This document shows positions 1 through 11,460 of a DNA stretch of 64,000 nucleotides, in pieces (position 1 is the stretch's first letter; each line of letters begins with the position of its first letter). This DNA comes from Juglans regia (Eukaryota; Streptophyta; Magnoliopsida; Fagales; Juglandaceae), in assembly GCF_001411555.2 (NCBI RefSeq), contig NC_049912.1:24065722-24129721 (forward strand). Reading direction: 5' to 3'. Under the pieces are notes generated by a model, which was given only the letters and a program-made list of their open reading frames with translations, was not told the DNA's origin and did no database searches. Made by a program: the position numbers and the translations under genes.

Positions 1-111
1 TGGTCCCAGATATTTTGCTGCTGGTCCACCATCAACACCAAAATCGCTGAACCTGAAAGTGGAAACAACAAGTTGATTCAATGCCAAGTCCAATCATTCT
101 ATACCAAGCAT

Positions 112-145
<34 letters not shown>

Positions 146-1743
146 TGCAATTATATCAAAAAAAAAATATCTTCTTACTTATCAAAAAAATATATATTGC
201 AAGATGGAACAAGATGTACGCCTTGGACACCAACTAACAATTTATAGCTAAATAACACTGCAATTTAGTCAAGTGATTAAATCCAATATGTCATTTCCTT
301 GAATTCCCCTCAACACAATATGTAGTAGACTAAGTAATTTAAAAGGAGGAGATTCAAAAGTTCCTTTTTACGTTTGATTGAAAGAGGAATTCACTGCACA
401 CCCTGTTCTTGGTGGACCAAGCACAAGCATTAAACAAGCTCTCCGTTTTCGGCAACTCCATCTTAAAATAAGGCTAATCACAAAGAAGCACTAGCAAATG
501 CTGATTCAATCTCAAGTATCTTCTTGGAAAAACAAAATCAGATATTTACTTGTACAACTTTCAAAGGCAGCTTCAATCACACCACAAAAACTTGTGACAC
601 GAAACTCCCATTGGACCCATCCAAAACCCCACCATTTCTATTGGAAAATTAATACATGATCAATTGATCCATAATGTTAAATACATCCAAATGGAATTGC
701 ACTCTATTATGTCACATCTAGGATACTGTATCTTTCCGTCAAACTCTTTATACATGAAAAGAGTTATTTCAGACTATAAAGCACAACAAATCAAATAAAT
801 AGCATACTTAACAAACAAAAGCACAGCAGCTGAAAGGCATATTGCACAACTGAAGAACAGGTTACCCTGATAGAGAGAAAATAATAGCTTTCACGACCAT
901 TTATGTGATAAGGGGTGGGAAAATATTTATAAAACTCCTCCCTCCCCCCTTCCCTGGTCCAGGCCTTTCAAGCAAACATTTAAAATCCTACCAAGCATGA
1001 CCTTACAAGATCTTTGACAATTAATCTTAACAAAACAAAGATCAATAATACAAACAGGCTTCTTAGGATGAATTACAACCCAATCCTAATTAATCAAAAG
1101 TTTCAGAACCACAGATATTTCTCTAATATAACATTACTAGAACCGACACAAATTTCTCGATGAAACGGAATTTATACTCGTTCCTTTCTAAAGTTTTTCT
1201 TTAAAAAAAAAAAACCCTACGGTATAATGTGCGATTCTTAATGCATCGAAGTCTAGATTAATTTTCAAATCAGATCCAATAGCTCCAAAGCTCAAAGCAG
1301 TATGAGCAAGCATACATTAAAACCAGTAGCAAAAACCCTAGATTTTTCAACAGAATAACACCAGTGCAACAAGGAGTGTCCCAAACAACTTCGTTTTGTT
1401 CCTGAGATAAACAGAGGAAGAAAGACGAAAACCCAAAGAAACACTTCTAGTATATATCCCACAGAAAATGCGTCTTTTTTTTTTTTTCAATTTCCCAGAA
1501 GCCGCTTCAGAGTCGGTTTCCCGACTGAAAACACCGGGAAACACAAGGATCCAAATTTTTAAAAAAATTCCGCCTCTTTCATTTCCCACGCTCTCAGAAG
1601 TGAAACATAGCATATCAAAGCTCCAAAACAGGAAAAGCAAAATTAGAGGAAGAAATAGTAGATCTGAAGACTTACTCTTGATAAGCAGAGAGAATGAACA
1701 GGGAGGCGAAGAGAACTCTCCCGACGAACGAAACGAAGGCCAT
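1..1743 (-). CDS. HR-like lesion-inducing protein, 5' part (partial, runs off the window)
   Basis: Only the first two coding exons are inside the window: exon 1 at 1743-1676 and the start of exon 2 at 52-1, with a 1.6 kb intron between them. The donor is GTAAGT at 1675 and the acceptor is TTTCAG ending at 53. Exon 1 encodes a hydrophobic N-terminus beginning MAFVSFVGRVLFASLF. The split codon reads through into EFSDFGVDGGPAAK, the conserved turn after membrane segment 1 in the plant HRLI family (small four-helix, DoxX-like membrane proteins; overexpression of tobacco members gives cell-death lesions). Both exons match the paralog at 3950-6794 in phase, and exon 1 is 68 nt in each. MAF at the start recalls the At4g14420/At3g23175 type. 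The molecular function of the family is unknown. The remaining exons lie left of position 1. Confidence 0.88.
53..1675 (-). other. Intron 1 of the HRLI gene, with (AT)n
   Basis: This is a 1.6 kb intron bounded by GTAAGT at 1675 and CAG at 53-55. It holds an (AT)n microsatellite at about 115-142 and short A/T homopolymers. I see no transposon with clear ends and no coding potential. Open frames on the opposite strand near exon 1 are shadows of the real gene. Confidence 0.75.
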
Positions 1744-3949
1744 GTCGGTACGAAAAAGTAAGACAAAAGAGACTGCAACACCGCTCGGTTTGTAAATCTC
1801 GAGTCAGGCACGGGAGAGATAATAGGAGAAGAACAAGGAACGGCGTCGTAATGAACACGGAGAAAAGAGGGGGTCGGCTGCTCGCTTTTTGCCGGCTGAA
1901 TTGGGTCTGAAAATTTCGGCTATGCCGCTCTCCTAAGTTAAAAAATATAAATAAACTTGGGCGCCTAAAAAAGTCATGCTCTAGCTGGTTTACTCGCGGG
2001 TATGTGGAAATAAAGCAGACTCGCTTTACTTAGGTTGCAAGTGGTGGAATATGAAGGTTCCAAGAATGAACAGCCAATGGGTGGATTGTTAATCCTAATA
2101 GTCGGGCAGGTGGCAATATGGAGTAGCGACAATAGAGTGTGTTACGTTTTAACGGCGTGCTGTTGAAACCTGTTCTCCATCCATTTTTACCACCGTCTTT
2201 ATGCCAATATTTACGGCGCAAGTGACGTATACTTTTTTTAGAAGAATAATAAATATGAGTTTCATTTTAAAAAATAGTTTTTATATAATTAATTCTATTT
2301 TTTTAAAAAGAGTTTGTACAATTTATAACTGTGTATTCTAAATATGACCTATCAAATTTATTTTAAAATAGAATAAGCTAAATTATATATTTTTATAAGT
2401 TAAATTTTTTTTTTCTTTTATCATATTCGGTAGACAATACATATATATTAGAATAATATTATATATAATCATAAAATATATAAATATCGTGTAATTATTT
2501 TAAAAATATTTTTTTCTTATGAGTCTATATTTATTTATTTTTTTAAAATAATTATGTAATGCTTATGCATTCATAATTATAATTATTATTTTTCTATATA
2601 TTATATAAATATACGATCTAGATCAGAAGCCAGAAATGCAGCTCAAGGTCTAATCGCCAAGCATCTGAGTCAGCTGCACGTGGAGATAACGACTCTCTTA
2701 AACCACAACAGAAAATTAGAAGCACGAAGCTCGGAAGCTGGAATGCCACTCAGCAATAGTTGTTCCTTATAATAAACTCGGACAGGTTGACATGGATGTA
2801 GTTGAGAAGTCTTTTATGTCTAAAATTTTTTTTATTTTATCTAATTATTATAAATTTTTAAAATTTTTATATAAAATATAATAAATAATTTAATTTTTTT
2901 AAATATTAAAATATTATTATTATTAAAAAATAATATTTTAATAATATTTCATTTAAATTTTAACTTTCATCACAATTCATCTTATTTAACTACTTATCTA
3001 AATCTCACCTCATACGACGGTCCAACCTCATTCAAATGTTGTAATTGTTGGTTAAAGTAGGCGGCCCATGGCTATTGGATGAATTTATTGACGGGCAAAA
3101 CAAGACGCCACTTAATAATGTCAAAAATTATATTTTTAAGTTATAATAATTTGATTTAAAAAATAAATTTTATAATACAATTTTATAATTTAAATAATAT
3201 ATTTTATATACCAACTTAAAAATAGATTCATTCTTAATAAATTATAAAATGCATGCCGTGGGAGACAATATTTTTCCATCGATATTAGTTGAGAATATAA
3301 TTTATTAAAAAACTAATAATTTGATATGAAAAATTTTATACACTATACTACCATCTTACTTTTATCTTACTAAATATGATTTGATATATTTATCATTATT
3401 AAATGATCATTCATTATATATTTTTTTATTATCTAATTATGATAAATATGTCACATATTACTTAATATAATTAAAATAAGATAACAATACAGTATATAAC
3501 GTTATTTTTAAAAATTAATTTTATTATTTCATTCTGAAGATTTTTTACTTGTTTAAAAAACACTGGATAAGACTTACACGCATTTTACAATTCTAAATAT
3601 TATTTTTTCCTGCTAAATCATTTTTCTGCTAAATCATGATAGCATCATTGAAAGAACATTGAGAGGAGGACAAGGACACTCTCGAACCAACGTGGCATAA
3701 TCTTATTGGATGGTTACGATGGGCTAACCAGGAACTGGTGGAGTGATGGAGTCGACCTCTGACCGGGACCGGAATGCCATAAATTATTAAATTGGGTGTT
3801 GGTAGCTCCCAACCATTCCACTCCTCTGTTTGCTTTTAGCCTTTTTTTTTTCAATTTTTTAACAGCGAACACCCAGCGACTTCATTATCTGTGCTGAGTC
3901 TTTCCGTCCAGAAAACCCAGAAGTAAAAAGAAAAGAAAGAAAAAAGTTA
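1744..3949. promoter_or_regulatory. Shared divergent promoter region between two HRLI genes
   Basis: This 2.2 kb interval separates the two head-to-head start codons, so it must hold both promoters and both 5' leaders. It is AT-rich and contains no convincing open frame. A degenerate copy of the commonest MITE of the window lies at about 2820-3012. Poly-A/T tracts are frequent. A pyrimidine-rich leader precedes the right-hand gene. I could not assign a TATA box to either gene with confidence. Confidence 0.55.
2820..3012. repeat. Degenerate MITE-1 copy
   Basis: This AT-rich segment shares the order of motifs of the MITE-1 copies at 8432, 44742 and 52727: a run like ATCTAATTATTATAA, then TATAAAATATAATAAATAATT, then AATAATATTTTAATAATATTT, then a CTCACC-rich end. 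The terminal GTTTGGAT repeats are eroded, so the boundaries are approximate. Confidence 0.5.
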
Positions 3950-5974
3950 ATGGGGTTCGTCTCTTTCTTGGGACGAGTGCTTTTTGCCTCGCTTTTCATT
4001 CTCGCCGCCTGGAAAATGTACGCGCGCTCTGTGTCTCATTTTCTCTTTCTTACCCTAAGATCTGCCAAATCAGGATTTGTTTATTGTTTATGATCTGCCT
4101 GCTTTACATTTCTTTGTGTGCGTGCATTTTCTGTGCACGTTATGAGCCGTTTAGGGCTTAGTCACAAGCTATCTGCCTCCAAAACTTTACTACGATAGCA
4201 CTGTTTTTGAAATTGGAGTTCAGGGGAGTTCCGTGTTTTGAGAAGTCAGGGAGTTTCGGCAATAGAAAGTAACGATGGATATGGAATGATGTAAATTTGG
4301 CTAAAGTTGTAACTTTAGTTTCTTAGTTTTGCTTTCGCTCTCTTCAACTTGGAAATCGAAGGGCAGGTTGGCTTATTACATAATTGTCATAAATAGATTA
4401 TAAGGCATTGGTTCCACCAATGGGTAGTTGCTGCGCCTTTTGTTAATCGAATTTAGATGAGGTTAATGGAAGAGAAATGCTAGTCCTACAAAGACTAAAA
4501 TTATAAAGACTTATATGAATTGATGTTGCATGTGAGATTGTAGAATTCTCTTTATTGTAAAGTAGTCTTGATGTACTACATCAAATCATATCAATACATA
4601 ATTTTTGTTTTTGTAGACCTGAAGTTTCTCTTCATGGAAAATTTATAGTCGTCCTATGGTCTCTGATTTTTTTCCCTCTTGAAAAACTCATTATTGAGAC
4701 TTCTATCTAAATTATAAAGATTTTGTTGTGTTCCGGGTTGCCTTATATAACGTGGTTCAAAATCAAATATTTGGCAAAATTGGAGAAAGAGCTCTATTTT
4801 GTACAGTGGAGACCGATGCTTAAGAATGGTATTAAGGCGGCCGTGAGTTGTGTCTTAATAAATTTGGAAAGACGTATAAATGAATATACTAGAAAGTTTT
4901 AGCTTTTCTAAAATGTAAGAGGTCTTTAATGTTATTACCATAGTAATAAATAGGTGCTTAGTTTGTCTGTCTTCTTCTATCTGTTTTTGCTTGTTGTATA
5001 TATTCATGCATTACAGTGAACACTTTGACAAACTTAGATTATCTTGAAAGGTATGGTCCATGGAGTCTGTTTTTTCTTAGATGTGCTGCCTGCATGATGT
5101 CATCTGGGCTCCTGCAGCCTCATAGGAAAATTTTGTTCTATCCTTTTTGGTTTGTATCTAGGTTTTAATTTATCTCCTTTTGTGTCCGTTGAAAAAAAAT
5201 ATAATTCAATTGACATATTTGTAAGAATAAAAAATGGAATTAAAAAGGCAACAAAAAGAAAAGCTTAGAAAACTGCTCACTTAGTTGTTAGACATCCTTT
5301 CCTCATTGCTATGGTTAATTCCACTGGCACTGCAAAGTTACTTGGAATGGGTTTTTCTATTGTGCGAACTCTCTTTGCTTTTCCTCTTATGAGAATGAAG
5401 CCATTGTTTTTGGGTGGGGTGAGGTTTGTGACATAATTTGCTTCGTAGAATGAGAACTTAACTTGATTAAGTTTATCTCTAGAAACCAAGTTTTACACTT
5501 GGACTTGCTAATTTAATCTTTTCTATCATATCTATATTTAAAAAATCATGTTTTTTTTAATGAAGAAATAAAGAAGCCATCGCAATTGCCGAAAATACTA
5601 GGCCCGGTAGTTTAAAAAAAGCTAGTCCTTGGATAGACAATTTTCTCTCTATATTTTCAACTTGCACCAATGAAAAACATGGTTGTTTTACAAAAAACGG
5701 GGCTGTTTTTAGACAATATGAGATAGAGAGGATGGCATGAGCATGGTCATGCAGTGGTAAAGCAGTTTCTAACATTGTTTTGTGACTAAACAGATTTACC
5801 CTATACTAGTAATAGCTAAGCACCTTCTGCTGATTAGTAAGGTTCGAGTACTTGCTTTTGAAATTACATGGATTTGAAGTAACTGTTAGCAATCTGGGGT
5901 TGTCATTTAACAAGTTTTGGTGCCATTTGTTGGACAAAATGCGTAAATAAGTCCTGATTACATTATGATTATTA

Positions 5975-6015
<41 letters not shown>

Positions 6016-6794
6016 TACAAGAGGAAATTGGTTGTTTCTACTATGAAGCTGTTATACTGGGGTATACCAAACACCTTTATATTAATTGATACTTAGGTAT
6101 AATGAATTTGGTACCGATGGTGGACCCGCTGCAAAGGAGTTGGCTATGAAATTTGTTGTTCTCCAGAAAAATCTATCCTCCAAATTGGGAGTCAGGGTGC
6201 CTAATGTTGATGTAAGAGCCTTTTGGTGTACTCACTCTCTCTGGATCAATTGTTTTTAGTCATCTAACTTGTGTTTGGTTTCTTTTTTATGAACTTCTAA
6301 ACAGGTTAGACATTTAGTTGCAATCAATATTTTTATGAAAGTGATTGGGGGCGTTATGTTTGTATTTTACAGCTCCTATGCAGCTTTTCTCATGGTTAGA
6401 ATTTCCTTTAATTTTGGGTTTATATTCTATACACTTACCACCGACTTTTGCATTGCAATTATTGCTGATTTTGCCATATGTTATGTATTTTTTTGGATGT
6501 AGCTCCTCAATTTGGCGCTCACCACTCCAATACTGTGTGATTTCTACAATTATACCCCTGACGAGCCTAATCATCATATACTTTTATATGAATTTTTGCA
6601 GGTTTGTTCACGTTATTTGGTGTTCTTTTCTTCATCATCTATCTGTTTGCCACATAAGAATTATGATTAATGAGTTTGCAAACTTTTGGCAGAGCATGGC
6701 ACTTTGTGGTGCATTGCTTTTCTTCTTGGGGATGAAGAACTCAATTCTGAAGAGGCAACGGAAGAAGAAGGCTCCCAAGACAAAGACAGTTTAG
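3950..6794 (+). CDS. HR-like lesion-inducing protein, complete (5 exons, 157 aa)
   Basis: Exons are 3950-4017, 6097-6211, 6305-6394, 6503-6601 and 6693-6794. All junctions are GT-AG and the frame is open to TAG at 6792. The 157-residue product matches the usual family length of about 158. It starts MGFVSFLGRVLFASLF (membrane segment 1), then has NEFGTDGGPAAKEL. A second hydrophobic stretch follows in exon 3 and a third in exon 4 with the conserved TPILCDFYNY. Segment 4 is MALCGALLFFLGMKNS, and the end is the basic tail RKKKAPKTK. The MGF start resembles At5g43460. The predicted product is a small four-pass membrane protein linked to cell-death-like lesions when overexpressed; its biochemical role is not established. 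Intron 1 (2.1 kb) carries an (ATT)n microsatellite at about 5968-6014. Confidence 0.92.
5968..6014 (+). repeat. (ATT)n microsatellite in HRLI intron 1
   Basis: About 15 consecutive ATT/TTA units lie 80 bp upstream of the exon 2 acceptor. It is likely to be length-polymorphic. Confidence 0.85.
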
Positions 6795-8431
6795 ATATAT
6801 TAACGAAGTAACAGTTGCAAGATGGATTCTTTTTAGGCGTTGAATCTCAGGGTGTGAAGCTGATGCTGTGCAGCACCCAACAAATGTGGATGTTAAATCA
6901 ACCTATTTAGCTTTTACTCATTGTTGTAAAAAATGTGGATGGTAATCAAGCTATTTTGCGATTACTCGTTGTAAAAAAAGGTTTCACCTTAGCAATAATA
7001 TATGGTTTGATTTTTCTTTTGAAGGGATAAGAGTGTTTCATCAGCAAATAAATGGATTGTCACCCGCACCCCACATGTATGTTTTCTTCCTTTTTTTTTT
7101 CTTTTTTTCTAAGCAAGCATTCTATAGATTAACTAAGTGATTACAAGATACTAGATTCAATGGGGTGGAAGTCTTTAACAATAATCTCAAAACAAACAAA
7201 TTGAACACAAGAGAAATAAAAAAGAGGGATCTTGAGCAAAAAATTTGGCTTCTATCCATTTCTCACTAAGGGGAAGCCGCTTGAAATAGTTTTTGCATAG
7301 TCTGATAAATAAACTATAAAACTACGACTAAAAGTCGCAGTGGAATGTTGTGTGCTACATTTTGTTCGTCTAGACTGGCTGAATGAGACTTTCACGACCA
7401 CTTTATCTTGACTTTGGTTAGAGAAAGCGAGAACATAGGGAAATAGCAACCGGAAGATGAGTCAATACACCGGCATACGACTGTCACTGGTTGTGGAGGA
7501 GTGTGTGGTTCACACACCACTCTTGGAAATAATGCAATAATCGGATCATAGAGATCTAAAGTCGCTGATCCTAGTGGTGCCGTGCATGAAGGTGGCAAAC
7601 TCCCCTGGCATGGCGGCACGTGAGTGTCACACGCGATGAGAGCTGCGCATAAGCCGTATGCGCCACTCTTTTGGTCATTTTTCTTCCACCTTTCGACAGA
7701 TCGACGACTGGAGAGTCTGTTGGTGGGCGCGTGACGGTCGTATGAGGTCGGTAAACAGCAGATCAGCACATCTTGGTGCTATGGTAAAAAAACTAAAGAA
7801 ACATCCGCGCGCGCGCGCGCGGGGGTGGAGGGCGAAGGGCTATGGACAGTTTTGGCATTGGCCGAACAAGAGGAGGGAGAGGGGAGCAAAGGTAGCGGGT
7901 GGGGAATAGTTATGCAGCATATATGTTTCTTTATTCTCCTTAACTTTAATTTTGAACCGGAATTTTGGGATTTTGCCTAGTTGTTTGGGAATTTTTTGTT
8001 GAATCTTATCGTGGTTATCTATGGGTGATCAAGTGTTCCAAGATGATTAGGGTTCTGAACAAGTCCATAATCTCCATTAATCCTTGAAACCTGGAACAAA
8101 AAAGAGTTGTGCTCCAATATGATTATAGATAAAGAAAATACTTTAGTCACAAAGAGATTACACTCAAGCAATTTCACAAATTGACGTGACTTGATATATT
8201 TTTTAGATTATAAAGTTAATTTTATTGTAAAGTATATATAATGGATCAAACAAAACCATGTTATTTTACGAGATTACTTTTATAATTTTTTTTTAAAATA
8301 TAGTTATATAAAATATTGTACTAATATCTCATTCTTTTCGCATACTTTTAAAGGGACCGTTTCTTAAAAAAACAAAAAATTGCATATGTGACATTACGGC
8401 ATTACGCGTAGTTATATATGTACAAAGAATA
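6795..8431. other. Intergenic region with an unexplained GC-rich island
   Basis: The first 300 bp is the 3' flank of the HRLI gene. About 7480-7910 is much richer in G+C than its surroundings and includes an uninterrupted (CG)n run at 7806-7821. Open frames of 83 and 125 codons on opposite strands overlap here, but neither resembles a known family and both are biased in composition. No splice-supported gene was found. The island may be a decayed transposon fragment. From 7960 to 8431 the sequence returns to AT-rich DNA with nothing recognisable. Confidence 0.5.
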
Positions 8432-8573
8432 AGGTTAGGTTTGGATTTAGAAACACTTTTAATTTATCTCATCTCATTATTATAATTTTTACAATTCTCA
8501 CATAAAATACAATAAACAATTCAACTGTTTTAAATTTCAAAATAATAATAACATTTAAAAATAATATTTTAAT

Positions 8574-8925
8574 TGTTAGATGGAGGGGTGCCCACGTGGG
8601 GCTGACCCTCTCCTTAACTGCTTGTAACGCATGGCTTTAAAGCCATACGTTACTGCCATTCAATTTGGCAATTGAAGGCTGGCCTCGTGTGTAAGAGGAC
8701 TATATAATCCTCCTCAATTGGTTTTTTGAACCCCGAAAATACACAAAAACTCTCTCTTTTTGTTCTCTCTTGCCATTTCTAACAGCCGTGTGGATTTGTT
8801 AAGTGTTACTCTAATTTTATACTACGTAATACACTTTGCCACTAAGAGGAAACACTTGAAATTTGTCAATCTGGAGAAACTTATGGAGCAACTATATAAG
8901 CTATGCTTGATTGTATTTTCTAACA
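8574..8925 (+). repeat. 5' LTR of the copia element (352 bp)
   Basis: The LTR starts with TG and ends with CA. A TATA-like motif, TATATAAT, lies at about 8700-8707, followed by a short pyrimidine-rich stretch. It is aligned by eye with the LTR at 15648. The segment around the TATA motif has no counterpart in the 3' LTR. Confidence 0.9.
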
Positions 8926-8926
8926 T

Positions 8927-8938
8927 TAGTATCAGAGC
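8927..8938 (+). other. Primer binding site (initiator-Met tRNA type)
   Basis: TAGTATCAGAGC lies one base after the 5' LTR. It differs at one position from TGGTATCAGAGC, the complement of the plant initiator methionine tRNA 3' end that most plant copia elements use. Confidence 0.85.
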
Positions 8939-9204
8939 TTTGTTAGTTGTTCCTAGTGATATATGTCTATGTTTCTTGTTCATGTAATGCACATATATTT
9001 TTTCTTACGTTCCATGAATCCGATCATGTTCATATATATTATGTTGAGTCTTTGTTTATAAAAACATGTTTGAGACTGTTAGAAATGTCATGATCTATTA
9101 TCGTAAGTTTTTATGTGATCTCTGTTTACATGAACATCACATCATTGCTAGATGCATTTGATAGTTTTTTTTTTAATCTGTCATTTTGTGTATGTATTGA
9201 TAGC

Positions 9205-9430
9205 TCCTCGCAAAGCATGGTGCTGAGGGCACCACGGTGGGTTGCGCGCACCCTGTGGTACAACGCGCACCTTGTGCAGCCTGCAGCGGTGTGCTGTGTG
9301 CACCTCGCGGTGCTGCTTGCACTGTGGGGCTGAGCGCACCATGGTGCTACGCGCACCGCATGGTGCTGCATGCACCGTGTGAGGCAGCAAGCCATGGAGT
9401 GGTGCTGCACCATGAGCGCAGCCCACTCCA
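9205..9430 (+). repeat. GC-rich imperfect tandem repeat in the copia leader
   Basis: About nine to ten degenerate units of 17-21 bp follow the pattern GGTGCTGCGCGCACCATGG, each with a near-palindromic GTGC/GCAC core. The array is GC-rich inside an AT-rich element. Open frames crossing it on both strands are a by-product of the repeat and are not judged to be genes. It could fold into serial hairpins in the retrotransposon RNA leader. Confidence 0.75.
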
Positions 9431-10603
9431 GTTGTTGCATCCCGTGGCGTTCAGAGCACTCAAGTGCTCTGCCATCCAGCCCAATCAGGATGGCTTCAAG
9501 CCACTGTGTTTTTGAGGTACTGTTCCCATGAACAGTACCAATTCTTGAGGTTGAAGAAGACAATTTTTTTTTCTTACATGGGCTGGGCTTGGGCCCTTTG
9601 ACCCACTGTTTTTTTTTTTTTTTTAATAAAGCTGGGCTAGGCCATTCAGCCTTTTTTTTTTTTATTAAAAAGAAAAGGATGAAAGTGGCACACTACCAAT
9701 CAAACATGGGCAGCGCACCACTGGGTTGCGACTTACCTTTGGTTTAGGTTGGGGTTTTAAATGCATTTATTTTGTTTTATTAAAAAAATGGCATTTTTTT
9801 CATGATTTAATATATGTTTAGATATATTGTTATATTAAATGTGATTTTTTATTTAATGTTTTAGATTACATGTGAATATATGGTTATAATCATGCTATTT
9901 TTTTTTTAATTCCATAATATTATTTTACATGTGATCTTTTATTTAATATTTTAGATTAAATGTGATTACATGTATGTGTGAATTGAACATGTGGATATGT
10001 GATTATTTTATTATCTATGAATGTTTAGACATTAGTCTTTAATGATAAAATAGAAAAATTAGCACTAAGTAGTCTTAGTTAGAATTGTCAATGTAAATGA
10101 TAGGCTGAAAGAATTGTATTGACCCCAGTAAGAACTATAAATGCATTGTATAGCCAAGAGACCATGGTGGCCCCAATAAAAACTGTAAATGCATTGATGG
10201 AACAAGAAAAATTGACTGTAATGATCTTATATGAACCATCTTTGTAAACTGGCCCAACATGTTGTTGTGGTTGGAGTAGCTGTCCTTGTAGTTTGGGCCA
10301 AAAGGTTACTACGATTTTAATAGGTTATGTCTTTACATGTAATTAGGGCTAGATGACTACTTAAGATAGTGAGAGTATGGTTAATATTTATGATAATTAA
10401 TTCTCCCATATTTATTTTTTAAATTTGCGCGGGAATTAGGTTAGAAATTTAATAATTGAATATTGTGGCGCAAGAAATAATTCAGAAGTCTAGCGATTTT
10501 TCGATCTTGCAACATGTCTAAATTATTCTTTTTATAGCTTGGATGGACGCAGCAGATTTCTTAGATGTATGTGTAATATTTATTCTTTGCATATTGTAGT
10601 GAA

Positions 10604-11450
10604 ATGACATCTAAGAGTATAATTGCTGATTTAAACAAATGAGAAAAATTGGATGGGGAGAACTACGACATTTGGCATTGTAAGATCCAATATGTCTTAG
10701 ATGAGTAAGATGTCTTTGAGGCCTTATCTCACTCCTTTACTGCACCCGGGGAAGGGACCTCGGAACAACACAAGATAGATCAACTAGCTTATACTCAATA
10801 GGCTAAGAAAAGTCGGTGTGCGCGCATAATAATGTTAAGCAGCATGCACAATGATCTAATATGTGAGTTTGAGATCTATGACACTGCCCAAAGCATGTGG
10901 GAGGCTTTGAAGTTGAAGTTTGGTGGAACTTCAGCCACTAGGTTGCGTGGATTAACCATGAGGTTTGACTCCTATAAGATGAACTCTGACCACACGATAA
11001 AGCAGCATCTTAGGCTATGTCGACCATGATCCGCGAACTTAAGTCGGTATGAAACAACCTGACTTATGAACAACAGATCCAGGCAGTGATAAGATCACTA
11101 CCAAATTATTGGGGGAATATGAGCCAGAATCTGATGCATAACAAGAATATCAAAGACTTTAATGATGTCTCGCGTCAGTAAGAATTTGAGACTGAGCGCC
11201 TAGAGGCTGCTAAGCCAGCCCAATCATACGGCCTATGTGACTAATTCTGGTTCGCGCAATGCATCAAAGCCTAAGCGCAAGAAGTCCAAGAATGGGGTAG
11301 CTGCTAGACAAGTTAAGAAGGTGTCAGAAACTTTTTAGCGCAGCAAGAGGGGCAAGCGCGGGAATAACAAGTCAAAATTAGAGTGCTTCAACTGCGGAAA
11401 GAATGGCCACTTCGCTCGTGACTGCACTGAGCCGAATAAGGTACACTGTG
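10604..11450 (+). pseudogene. copia gag remnant
   Basis: The remnant starts at ATG 10604 with MTSKSIIADLNK followed at once by an in-frame TGA. Two more stops follow before 10832. From 10832 a stretch containing MWEALKLKFGG and LRGLTMRFDSYKM is recognisable as the copia Gag (UBN2-type) domain. A CCHC zinc knuckle, CFNCGKNGHFARDC, is intact at 11384-11425. The stops and a frame change between these parts mean no functional Gag can be made. Confidence 0.88.
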
Positions 11451-11460
11451 TTTTTTTTCG

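Noticed and set aside
1347..1858. Minus-strand 154-codon and plus-strand 97-codon frames around the HRLI first exon
   Set aside because: They overlap the real exon 1 and its intron in other frames and are low-complexity shadows.
7392..7909. Overlapping 125-codon (-) and 83-codon (+) frames
   Set aside because: They oppose each other in a GC-rich island, have no recognised motif and no splice-supported continuation.
9126..9563. 145-codon frame on the minus strand and a 92-codon frame on the plus strand through the copia leader
   Set aside because: Both are produced by the GC-rich tandem repeat, which stays open in several frames. Composition is dominated by Ala, Cys, His and Val and there is no domain.
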